Shown here: piece after piece, positions 45,345 to 55,112 of the stretch
Layout: each line of letters begins with the position of its first letter
How positions within the stretch are numbered: position 1 is the stretch's first letter
From: Muricea muricata
Taxonomy: Eukaryota > Cnidaria > Anthozoa > Malacalcyonacea > Plexauridae
Direction of reading: 5' to 3'
Assembly (NCBI GenBank): GCA_963855995.1
Contig: OY979717.1
Location: forward strand, 50,909,140 to 50,973,139
Length of the DNA: 64,000 nucleotides
The notes under the pieces: generated by a model
What the model was told of the DNA's origin: nothing
Database searches by the model: none
Seen by the model: the letters and a program-made list of their open reading frames with translations, nothing else
Translations under genes and position numbers: made by a program

Positions 45345-45562
45345 AATTCATGTAGCCACCTCTGGGGCAGGTAAGTGCCGATCTCAGTAAAGCCAACGAA
45401 ATTCTGGCTCTTATCCAACTCATGATTGTCGCATAATCTTCACCTTTCTTTATGGCTGCCAGCTCTGCTAATCGACTACGGTATCTCACATATTCTTTGC
45501 CCATACCGCCTGTGGTGGTGAACACGAATGGTGTAAATCTTCCTTGCTCTATTTCGAGGACC
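45345..45562 (-). pseudogene. RLE LINE C-terminal fragment (homologue of 38564-38836)
   Basis: Minus strand: [40 protein letters not shown] and [19 protein letters not shown]. The same order (FTPLVFSTSGGMGKE ... WMRCTVSFALIRSA) is at 38564-38836. Confidence 0.6.
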
Positions 45563-45604
45563 AGATATACATATATATATATAAATAGGATCCTAGTATT
45601 ACTG

Positions 45605-45700
45605 TAAAACTAATTCCACTGAAGAAGCCTTGATCGGCGAAACGTTTGGAAGTTGAAATAAAATATTTTTTGATCCTTTGTCTGTAGAAGATTTTTCTAT
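45605..45700 (+). ncRNA. Penelope-type tail with hammerhead-like core
   Basis: CTGAAGA (45619-45625), AGCC, TTGATC, GGC, GAAAC (45639-45643) is the order of conserved core 1, stem II, loop and core 2 of a hammerhead ribozyme. Penelope-like elements are known to carry such ribozymes in their terminal repeats. Stem II is only 3-4 bp and stems I and III are not convincing, so this may be a decayed copy. Confidence 0.35.
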
Positions 45701-45707
45701 AAAACTT

Positions 45708-46285
<578 letters not shown>

Positions 46286-47969
46286 ATATACAGAACTTGT
46301 CGGGAAGAAGACAGCGGAGGATGTTGCAGGCTCAGATATCCTTGACATGATACTTGCTAAAGTTACTGAAGAGTGCAAGAGTTGTAAAGCTGTAAGTCAG
46401 ACAGCGGCACTTTGGCTACAGTACTTTGACATCGTGCGCGGTTTCCTAAAAGCTGAACGAACGGGAAACTATGAGATGCACATTCACGCAGTTTCACAAA
46501 TGTTGCCGTATTTTGCTGCTTTGCTGATAATCGAGCAAGTACTTATGAGAAGCCTCAAAACCACCGGTGGCCTGACTCGAAGTAACGGAATGACAGAACA
46601 GAAACGTGTCACGTGGCTCTTATCAACCCCTGCCTCTGCTCAGGCAAGTTATGCGATGCAAGACCTTGTTGGCATTCAATGTGAGCACAGCGACCAAACT
46701 AAAGTTATGTCAGAAACAAGACAAAAGAGAGATGTTGAAGTTACCGTAGTTATCCTTGAAACTATTGCCGGTGAAGGAAGAAACCCTTTCGTACAGGACT
46801 CTGTTCTAAAGAATATCATGCCCGGGGTGAATGCTGAAGAATATGTCGATGTTGATGAAGCTAGAGCGAAAGGAGAGAAGATTTATGCTTCTATGGCTGG
46901 ACAACCAGTGAACACGTATTCTTTTAAGCGTAAAAATAAATCCATTGCTCTAGCAGCGGGGTCATCTGTGAAAATAGATGGTGTAAAAGTTTGTGTGGAC
47001 CCACAACTACTATTTCAGCGGTTAGTGTTTTCCCGCAATTCCCTTGCCGAATTGAGGGTGTCTTCAAATACGAACTTTGCAGTTATCCCGCCGCACTCTT
47101 TGATTCTCCTGTTACATTGCGTCAGCCCCAAAAGGCATCTCTCAGTGATGCTTCGTGGGAAAAGCTCTCCGAGCAAGCAAAGACAGGACCAACTGGTCAA
47201 GTTAAGTACGCTCTTGATGGTGGAGCCCTACTTTATCGAGTCCCGTGGCCAAAGCTAGTGATCTACGAAGAGCTGGGCCAAAAGTACTGCCACTACGTGC
47301 AAGGGAGGTATGAAGAGGGGACTCTCGTTGTCTTTGACGGTTACGACCATCCAACTACCAAGAATATGACCCACCATAGACGATCGGCGGGCAAAGTAGG
47401 CGCAACAGTTTCCTTTGAGGATGGTATGAAGGTCACAATGAAAAGAGATTCCTTTTTAGCAAACACACAAAATAAGAAGTGGTTTATAACATTACTATGG
47501 GGCTATTTAGAAGACAGTGGTTGCCGTACTCTCCAAGCCGATGGGGACGCAGATGTTCTCATCGTAAAGACATCAATTTCGACCGCCGCTGAAAGCCCTA
47601 CAGTTCTTGTTGGGGACGATACAGATTTACTTGCTCTCTTATGCTTTTACACCAGGCAAGACGGATGCGGCTTTTTTTTTTCGCCCAGAACCCAAGTCCA
47701 CCTCAACACAAATCAAAGTATGGAACATGCGAGGAGTCCAAACAGAGCTGGATAGCGCTTTGTGTAATAACATATTGTTCCAGCTGCACGCGATTTCTGG
47801 ATGTGACACAACGTCTCGTCCCTTTGGAGTTGGAAAGTCAGCTCCTCTCAAGAAATTCTGTGACTCCAGCTACTACCGTGAACAAGCAAGAAGGTTTGAT
47901 GCAGTTGATACCTGCGCAGATGACGTAGTTAAAGCAGGCGAGAATGCCCTACTCGCTCGAATAGGATAA
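46286..47969 (+). pseudogene. Second FEN/XPG-I-like mobile-element gene, internally deleted and frameshifted
   Basis: Frame 46286-47010: SEELYTELVGKKTAEDVAGS, QYFDIVRGFLKAERTGNYEM, HIHAVSQMLPYF, then directly LLIIEQVLMRSLKTTGGLTR, MSETRQKRDVE and VCVDPQLLFQRL. A one-base shift near 47015 leads to PCRIEGVFKYELCSYPAALF and DASWEKL, GYLEDSGCRTLQADGDADVL, VLVGDDTDLLALLCFYT. A run of ten T near 47673 shifts the frame back: MRGVQTELDSALCNNILFQ, HAISGCDTTSRPFGVGK. D-A-D, D-D-T-D and G-C-D are the acidic sites of a 5'-nuclease (PIN) fold. The family normally has about 80 residues between MLPYF and IEQVLMRS; they are missing here. Function of the family is unknown to me. Confidence 0.6.
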
Positions 47970-48246
47970 TGCAATTAGACAAGTAACAGTTGATTGACAA
48001 GATAAGTACGAGCGTGAGAGATAAATATAATCTGAGAGTATTGCGAGATTGAGCAGAGTTGACGTGAAGAGCCGGTGAGCGAGGAGTGATTATTGTAGCG
48101 AATAGAAACCATAAAAACCAAGTCTTAATGTGAATCTTTAGTGTTGGGAAAAAATAATTCCCGATCGAATACGGATTTGATGACAATTTAAATTAATTTT
48201 TATATACTCATACATAGCCATTTTATTGCAGTAATCCAAGTAGGTG

Positions 48247-48345
48247 ATTGTAAACTACCTTTTTAAGCGAGATTTGCAATTGCTTGTAGCTACATAAAAA
48301 AAATTGTTCAATAAAGTTCCATAATATTATTATTATTAATATAAT
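48247..48345 (+). repeat. LINE 3' tail 3
   Basis: ATTGTAAACTACCTTTTTAA then GCGAGATTTGCAATTGC, followed by AATAAAGTTCC and (ATT)n. Confidence 0.6.
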
Positions 48346-48360
48346 TGCAACCTGTATTTT

Positions 48361-48585
48361 CACATTTTATTACATATTTTGTAGACGAAACAAACACTGG
48401 GACAATCCAGAACTTTTAGGCATTTGACCTAATTAAAAACTTTTATCATGTGTACAAATATTTTTGCTAGTGTTCAATTCAAATCAACATCGATAAGCTA
48501 CCTTTTTTAAGTGAGGTTTATCAATGTATTATATAGTATATCGTAAATATCTGATAAAAAGTTTCCATTATTATTATTATCATTT
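48361..48585 (+). pseudogene. LINE C-terminal tail and 3' tail 4
   Basis: IFCRRNKHWDNPELLGI then TGA (48424-48426), followed by hairpin GATAAGCTACCTTTTTTAAG with GTTTATC (48492-48522), AAAAAGTTTCC and (ATT)n. Confidence 0.55.
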
Positions 48586-48644
48586 CACGTAGTAACAGGT
48601 TGTAAGTCCTATCTTGATCGTTTTACGTGGAGGCACAATTCAGT

Positions 48645-49240
48645 CCTCAACTTCCTTGCGCAAACACTACAGTCTGTAAACGGTTATAGCTCTTCGCTGA
48701 TCTACCTGGATTCAGAACTACTTCAACTATCATTGGTGACAGATTTCCTCCAGACTTGTTATTGACATCCTCAAACAACTTGTTGCTATATGTAGTTGAA
48801 CTTACCGTCGGCTGTGAGTCAAACCTTGAGTCAAACATCAGACGAAAGAACATTAAATATAAGGTGAACTTATCAAATAGCAAAATGTTAAATTTGTAAA
48901 TATCTCTATCAACTCGAAAGAGAGTTCCATCTTTTTGAAGTTGTTGGTTTTGAAGATAGGTACAAAATATACTGTATTAGGAAAATGATGACTATTGCCA
49001 TCAGAACATCATAATACATCTTTTGCTGTCGTAATAAGGAATGGAGTGATCCTGATCTACTAGCCTTCTAAATTGATGTTTTTGTGATTGTTTCTAAGTT
49101 ATTTGTCTGTAAATATTTTTTTCTGTTTTAGTTGCTAGAGTCATGATTCAAGTAGTTGGTTGTAAATTACCTTAATAAGTGAGATTTACAATTGTTTGTA
49201 TCCCAAAAAGAAAATAATTTAATAAACCGACATAATAAGT
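48645..49240 (+). pseudogene. RLE-type LINE C-terminus and 3' tail 5
   Basis: FPPDLLLTSSNNLLLYVVEL followed by TVGCESNLESN (about 48745-48840) is the nuclease E-L-T-V box. TIAIRTS, a stop, YIFCCRNKEWSDPDLLAF and TAA at 49069-49071 form the C-terminus. Tail hairpin GTTGTAAATTACCTT...GTGAGATTTACAATTG lies at 49158-49193, then AATTTAATAAACC. Confidence 0.55.
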
Positions 49241-49262
49241 GCTACTCTGCTTTTGTTAAATG

Positions 49263-49575
49263 AATGAAATCACCGAACAAAGATTACATTCACGACCCAA
49301 CGTTTCGACACTCCGGTCTAGTGTCTTCATCAGGGATGGTCTGATGTTGAAACTCACGACCTTATATGCTGTTAAGGTGACGTCATCTACCAACAAGATG
49401 TAAATACTCTTGTGGTAAATGACTTCCGTCATCCCTATTTAAGGCACAAGGGCTCGCATTGATATGCCAGGCTTCCAAACAAAGCCTTTGACCATAACGA
49501 TTGTTAGTGGTAATGATTTTAGAATCTTCCCACGCAATGTTATGGCTTGTTTCACACACGTGTTCAGCCAAAGCT
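49263..49575 (-). pseudogene. Penelope-like element: C-terminal part of GIY-YIG endonuclease, and 3' tail
   Basis: Minus strand: SALAEHVCETSHNIAWED, KIITTNNRYGQRLCLEAWHI, LNRDDGSHLPQEYLHLVGR and TGA at 49383. H-x2-E/N...Glu in CLEAW is the conserved end of Penelope GIY-YIG nucleases. The N-terminal side of the domain lies beyond the DIRS element at 63745-64000 in the same orientation. Downstream is a hammerhead-like tail. Confidence 0.75.
49292..49333 (-). ncRNA. Hammerhead-ribozyme-like core in the Penelope tail
   Basis: Minus strand: CTGATGA, A, GACACT, AGACCGG, AGTGTC, GAAAC, GTTGGGTC. This is the exact order core-1, stem II (6 perfect pairs), loop, core-2, short stem III and GUC cleavage triplet of minimal hammerheads known from Penelope-like elements. 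Stem I pairing with the upstream sequence is weak in this copy. Confidence 0.5.
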
Positions 49576-49576
49576 G

Positions 49577-49655
49577 ATTCTGTTTCGTCATTGGTCTTGG
49601 TCGCTACGGAGTCATATGACGTAATATGAGAGAGTGCGCGAACCAGAAAATCAGT
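49577..49655 (+). repeat. Left inverted terminal repeat of the DIRS element
   Basis: 49577-49631 is the exact complement of 63434-63488. 49636-49655 (GCGCGAACCAGAAAATCAGT) is the complement of 63632-63651, the inner part of the right terminal repeat. Confidence 0.8.
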
Positions 49656-49737
49656 TGTGCAAGAACCCTTGCAAGGTCAGTTAGAAAACAAAACCAGCAA
49701 TCTATTTCACATTATATACCTCAAAAAACGTTGAATT

Positions 49738-50690
49738 ATGGATGAGGAAAACGAACGCCTACAACAGGAAGTCCAGTCTGACGAGCCGGTCGAAGATCTA
49801 TTGGCTGAAGACGAGGAAAATACAGATGTTTCAGTTAACGCCGAACAAGACCGCATCATGGCCATGATGACGAGCATGCATGATAAAATGAATTCTTTCC
49901 TTACACGTCTCTCCAGGGTGGAAGCTGCCCACGGAAGACCAGCAGCTAAGAAACGACGGTTAGCTGCGAGATCTGAGAATCTGGAAGATGAAAATAACGC
50001 TTCTGACTCAGAGGTCTTAACCGACGACACTAATAACAATAATAGCGAAGCGCCAACTACCTCAAACACCTCAGCAGCTGAGGATGAATTACTGAGCGAA
50101 ATAGCTCAGGATTACGCCGAAGAAGCACAGACAAGTGACGATGTTAGTCAGCAGCTGGCTGACATCGTCAACCAGCGTTGGTCGTCGAAGTTAGACGAGT
50201 CCAAATTAGAAGATAAAATGGAGAAATATGATTGGCCGAAAAATTGTGAGAAGCTCATTTGTGCCGAGGGTAAATCCCGAGATTTGGTCAACACTGAACC
50301 ACACGGTTCGTGGTTCCGACCTAAAATTAGCGAATTTCCAGAAAACGCTTGTCAAGGTTGGGGTGGCTTTAACCCAATCAACCAAAACTCTGCTATCGAT
50401 GCAAGCTAAACATAGTTGTTCAGACGCTGAACACAAACAACAACTTGACAAGCTTGTAACGTATAACACCGACGCTTTGGCACTGCTTGGCCACACTCAT
50501 ATAGAGTTATTGAGCCGTCGCCGTGAGCTGATCAAGCCAAATTTAAACAACGAATATGTTTCCTTATGTTCACCTCAAACTCCAATAACGGAGCTATTAT
50601 TTGGCGACGATTTACAGGCTCGAATGGCCAGCATAAAGGCTGCAAATAAGATTAGTCAGAATACTACAAGTAGCTCGAAATTCGCTACAA
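49738..50690 (+). pseudogene. gag: DIRS Gag, frameshifted
   Basis: ATG 49738 opens MDEENERLQQEVQ and an acidic region, then a coiled segment MMTSMHDKMNSFLTRLSRVE, a basic AAKKRRLAAR and KYDWPKNCEKLI. At about 50260 the correct frame changes by one base and continues VPRVNPEIWSTLNH, LANFQKTLVKVGVALTQ, TDALALLGHTHIELLSRRRE and TELLFGDDLQARM. The NC-x3-VPRVNxxIW box is typical of DIRS Gag. The rest of the first frame stops at 50407. Confidence 0.7.
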
Positions 50691-51610
50691 ACATGCGGCG
50701 CCCATTTGAAAAGCTTGAATTTTCGAAACAACCATATCAGTTGCACGTTGCAAGGGATAAGTCTAAATTTGACGCCTGCTGGGATCCTGACCAAGCACAT
50801 ACATGTGAGGTCGAGGTACAAAACCTGCTACACAAGGGCGCTATAGTACTCTGTGAACATGAGAAGGGAGAGTATATTTCCCCAATTTATACCACTCTAA
50901 AAAAGGATGGTTCATCAAGGATGATTTTAAACCTAAAAGGCTTAAACCAGTTTATCGAATATTGCCATTTTAGAATGGAATCCTTCTCTACCATAGTAAA
51001 CATGGTAAAGCCTAACTGTTTTATGGCTAGTATAGACCTTATTATTCAGTGCCTATATATTGCAACAGAGCATCAAAAATATCTAAAATTTATGTGGGAA
51101 GGAAAACTGTATAAATTTGTTTGTTTTCAATGGCCTGGTATTTTGCCCCAGGAAATTTACTAAGCTGCTAAAGCCAATTAATTCCCACTTGCGGCAGCTT
51201 GGACATATATCTGTTAGTCATATAGATGACTCTTATTTACAAGGTGATGATTATGCTGACTGTGCCAACAATGTTTTGGACACAACAAAGCTGCTTGATG
51301 GTCTCGGGTTTATTATCCACCCTGATAAATCATCATTTATACCCGACCAAGTAATAACCATTCTTGGGTTTCAGATCAACTCGATTTTAATGAAGGTCTT
51401 TCCAACTGCAGAAAAGATACAAATTAAAAGATAAAGGCCTCGTGCTTAGAACTGCTACACAGCCCAACTCCTTGTATTCGTCAGGTTGCATCAGTCTTAG
51501 GACTGTTAATTTCTAATTTCCCTGCTGCCCAATTTGGCCCATTACACCTCAGAGACCTGGATATGGATAAAACTGAGGCACTAAAACAAAATAAAGGAAA
51601 TTTTGATAGG
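50691..51610 (+). pseudogene. pol: DIRS reverse transcriptase, frameshifted
   Basis: RPFEKLEFSKQPYQLHVARD, GEYISPIYTTLKKDGSSRMI and LNLKGLNQFIEYCHFRMES are RT fingers; FMASIDL then a short in-frame loss (IIQCLYIATEHQKYLKFMW) is the palm A motif; a frame change at about 51135 leads to RKFTKLLKPINSHLRQLGHI and SHIDDSYLQG, the catalytic I-D-D (about 51219-51245). Another shift near 51430 is followed by PTPCIRQVASVLGLLISNFP. Confidence 0.75.
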
Positions 51611-51619
51611 CCTATGTAG

Positions 51620-52138
51620 TTGTCCAAAACATCATGTGCTGATTTGCACTGGTGGATTAATTCAGCAGACAGTTTATTCAAACCTATTGCACTTACCCAA
51701 CCCGATGCAACTTTATTTACTGATGCATCCAGTCAAGGCTGGGGTGAGGTTTTAGGTGAACAAAGAAGTGGGGGTCATTGGACTGCACTTGAAGCCACTC
51801 ACAACATAAATCATTTGGAAATGTTTGCCGTTTTCTTTGTTCTTAAAGCATTCCAAGCACAATTGGTGGGTAAACATGTGCGTGTCAGGATAGACAACAT
51901 GACTGCTGTAGCCGACATAGGTAAAATGGGTACCAGCCATTCGCGCAAGCGCAACACTCTAGTTCGTGAGATTTGGGATTGGTGTATTGGCCATGATATA
52001 TTTTTGACTACAACACATATTCCAGGCATCAAGAATGAGGCAGCAGATGCAAAATCTAGAGGGCCCTTGAAAGAAACTGAACGGGCTTTAGATCAAAAAA
52101 TATTTCAAAAGGGTACCCTGTTCTTGAATGTGAATTGA
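51620..52138 (+). pseudogene. DIRS RNase H region
   Basis: TLFTDASSQGWGEVLGEQ, HNINHLEMFAVFFVLKAF, VRIDNMTAVADIGKMG and HIPGIKNEAADAKSRG give the D-E-D-D sites of RNase H. After TGA at 52136 the frame changes, and INYKVKPFIAYQLNPEAKAV and FTISWKPYLFYAFPPFS (to 52360) continue the linker toward the recombinase. Confidence 0.72.
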
Positions 52139-52380
52139 TTTATTTGCGTCTCGCTTGAATTATAAAGTTAAACCTTTTATTGCATATCAACTTAACCCTG
52201 AAGCAAAAGCAGTTAATGCATTTACAATTTCTTGGAAACCATATTTGTTTTATGCCTTTCCTCCATTTAGCATAATATCTTTAGCACTACAGAAAGTTCG
52301 AGAAGAGGAGAGCACAGGGTTAGTTGTTGTTCCAAAATGCCCGGCACAGCCTTGGTAGCCGTACCTGTATGGTAATCCAG

Positions 52381-52506
52381 GACCCAGTAATCGTCCCCAA
52401 CAAGGAGAACACTGCTAAGCAAACCGGACCTGATCCATCCTCTGACCCAGTAATCCTCCCCAACAAGGAGAACACTGCTAAGCAAACCGGACCTGATCCA
52501 TCCTCT
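52381..52506 (+). repeat. Two tandem copies of a 63-bp unit in the DIRS coding region
   Basis: GACCCAGTAATC(G/C)TCCCC to GATCCATCCTCT at 52381-52443 and 52444-52506, one mismatch. 63 bp is 21 codons, so the frame is kept. Confidence 0.9.
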
Positions 52507-53001
52507 TTACCCCAAGTTAACGCTACTGATGTGTCATATTTGGGGGGATCCTTTCAAAATAAAGGACTTTCGGAAGGGGCTTTGTCTGTTATCTCGTCCT
52601 CATGGAGGAAAAGTACACAAAGACAATATATCCCATACCTCAACAAGTGGGGTCGGTACTGCCATTCAAGGTTATTGGATACCCCCTTTCAGCAACTGTA
52701 GAAGAAGGAGCAAATTTTTTAGCTATACTCTACGATGAAGGAATTGGCTATAGTGCGTTGAATACGACCCGAAGTGCCTTATCAACCGTCTTTACGCTCC
52801 AAAACAATCATACTTTTGGAACCCATCCACTAGTAACTCGTTTCATGAAAGGAGTTTTTGAGACTAGACCTTCATTACCCTGTTTTTCTGAGACTTGGGA
52901 TGTTAATGTTGTATTGGATTACAAAGCTGCATGCATGGTCTCGGTCAGCCAGGGGATCAGGATCTCAAAATGTTAACTGATGAAACTGTTATGTTGCTAC
53001 C
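52507..53001 (+). pseudogene. DIRS tyrosine recombinase, part 1
   Basis: SYLGGSFQNKGLSEGALSVI, SSWRKSTQRQYIPYLNKW (core-binding domain), a one-base shift near 52690, then VEEGANFLAILYDEGIGYSA and NTTRSALSTVF, and a second shift before KMLTDETVMLL at 53001. The BEL element is inserted in the last codons. Confidence 0.75.
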
Positions 53002-53351
53002 TGTAGAGTTTATTTTCAAACATTAGTATGTTGCATGAATAAATAGTTAGTTAGAATAAATTAAGTATTCAAATTTTGATATAAAAGCATGTAGGCTCGG
53101 CCTACAGATGGTTTTTCAACCATCTTTCAAGACAGACAGACATTCTGAAATATTATCATTAAATAAATCAAGATCGCTTAATCGAGGAAATATCTGTAAG
53201 TTGAATTAGTCACTGTAGTTTTTAATTTCGTGTTTCTACTTGTATTTAGCTAGATTGTATTTATTTGTTTAGTCGAACCGTATTATTAAAGTTAGAACAT
53301 AATCTCATGCGTGTTCGAAGCTCGAAGATGAAAGGCGATTTGAAAGTTATA
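53002..53351 (+). repeat. 5' LTR of BEL/Pao element 2
   Basis: Direct repeat of 59661-60010; carries TATA box and polyadenylation signal. The sequence after it, TAGTTCGAAGA, could be a mutated tRNA primer site (TGG changed to TAG), but this is uncertain. Confidence 0.9.
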
Positions 53352-53432
53352 TAGTTCGAAGATACCTCATCGATATGAGAAGCCATGTCGGCTCCCTGAA
53401 TGATTACTCACGACTACGGCTACGCATAAACG

Positions 53433-55112
53433 ATGGAGTTCAATCAAAGCGGTATCGATCAATACAAAGAATTAACCACTCGACAACAGGCAATTGATTC
53501 CGACGAAGAATTAACCGCTCGACAAATACAACAAAGTTCTGCACTTGAATATGAAGGAATACGCAATGAAAAACGTGAAACACTAAGAAGAAGACGGGCC
53601 GCTGCTAAAGGAAATATAACTAAAAAGATTAAAGAGCTTACAGAGACGAAAGCGAGTATAACAGACATTAGCGAAGCTCGAGCTAAAGCTCAGGAATTCT
53701 ATAATGCAATGGACAATTTTTATAAGATCCATGCTGATTATCACGGGATGATCGATGATGATTTTGAACTACAAGACTCTGAAGAATATGCGCTCACTGA
53801 AACCCGAAGAATCAATGATTTTAAGTGAACGATAATTGACTGGATTAACAGTTTTTCGGATGTAATTCAAAAGCCTTTGGACCGTGAAATTGAATTTAGA
53901 GACTCAATCAGTAACGTTGGCTCTGAAGTCCGTGGGCGGCGTGGGAGGTCAGCAAGTTCCCTCGCCAGTTCGCGTGTGTCGAGGGCCAGTAGTGCTATGG
54001 CTGCAGCGGCCGCGAAGAAAGCTACATTAAGAGTTCAAGCAGCAGCATTAAATAAATTTCAAGCTCTCGAAGAAGAAGAACTACGTCTGAAGCATGAAAC
54101 GTTAATGCTGAACCAAAGACAGGATCAGGATAAGTTACGCCTTCAACAGAGATTAAAGGAATTGCAATTGGAAACAGAGATTGCCAAGGCTGACGCTGAA
54201 GAAAAGGCTTACGCTAGGACTGTAACAAATGATGAGGGCCTGCCTGGTTTGGCCGATATCAAGCCTGCGGCATTTGAATACTACAATCGATCTGACCCAG
54301 TAAAGGAAAACATATCCTGTGCTAAATCCAGTTCTAACACAATGCGAACGCAATCCAAGAAAGAATTAGACGGCTCTGACAATTCAGAAACTGCAGAATT
54401 GTTTTTGCAAGATATGATAGACGTACAACGTCAGCAGCTAACCCAGAACCAACATATGTTTCAAGTATATCAAGCACGCGATCAGCATTTGGAACAACTG
54501 CTAGATCAACAACGACAATTAGCTCTATCTATGACATTGCCCAAAGTTGAAGTCCCAACATTCGGAGGAGACCCAATAAATTATAGTCAATTCATAAGAT
54601 CGTTCGAAACGCTCATTGAAAACAAAACGGCAAGCAGTAGCGCAAGACTTAGCTATCTGATCCAATATACGTCCGGAGACGCACAGGAGTTTTTGCGAAG
54701 TTGCTTGACGATGAATGCAGATGATGGTTATCAAAAGGCGAGATCACTCCTCAAACGAAGATATGGAGAAAATCATAGGATTGCGACTGCTTATGTAGAT
54801 CGAATCATAAATGGACCGGTTGTTAAGGACGAAGATGGCAAGGCCCTTCACAAGCTTTCTATCCTAATAACAAGTTGTAAGAACACTCTGCAAGATATCG
54901 AGTACCAGCACAGATTAGAAAATCCTGAGAATTTGCTGAAAGTGGTGAGCAGATTGCCATTTTCCTTGCGAAAGGCGTGGCGTGACGTCGCGGACGATAT
55001 ATCAAGCAATCAATTAAGAGATATAACATTCGATGATCTTGCTAAGTTTGTCGAAAAAAAGGCAAGGACCCTGACGCATCCTATTTTTGGTAAGATAACA
55101 AGAGAACAATAA
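53433..55112 (+). CDS. gag: BEL/Pao Gag (element 2), one in-frame TGA
   Basis: ATG 53433 to TAA 55110-55112, with TGA at 53826-53828 in the same frame after RRINDFK. The N-terminus is a charged helical region (EKRETLRRRRAAAKGNITKK). After the stop come DWINSFSDVIQKPLDREIEF, an Ala/Arg stretch (residues 160-200), a Gln-rich coiled coil and the DUF1759-like capsid region PKVEVPTFGGDPINYSQFIR, YTSGDAQEFLRSCLT and ARSLLKRRYGENHRI. Gag packages the element RNA. The stops make full-length Gag-Pol impossible without readthrough. Confidence 0.85.

Noticed and set aside
49577..49631. Left DIRS terminus read as Penelope coding sequence
   Set aside because: The frame is open (SVATKTNDETE), but the same 55 bp occur in the internal complementary region and the Penelope frame rejoins without them, so it belongs to the DIRS element.
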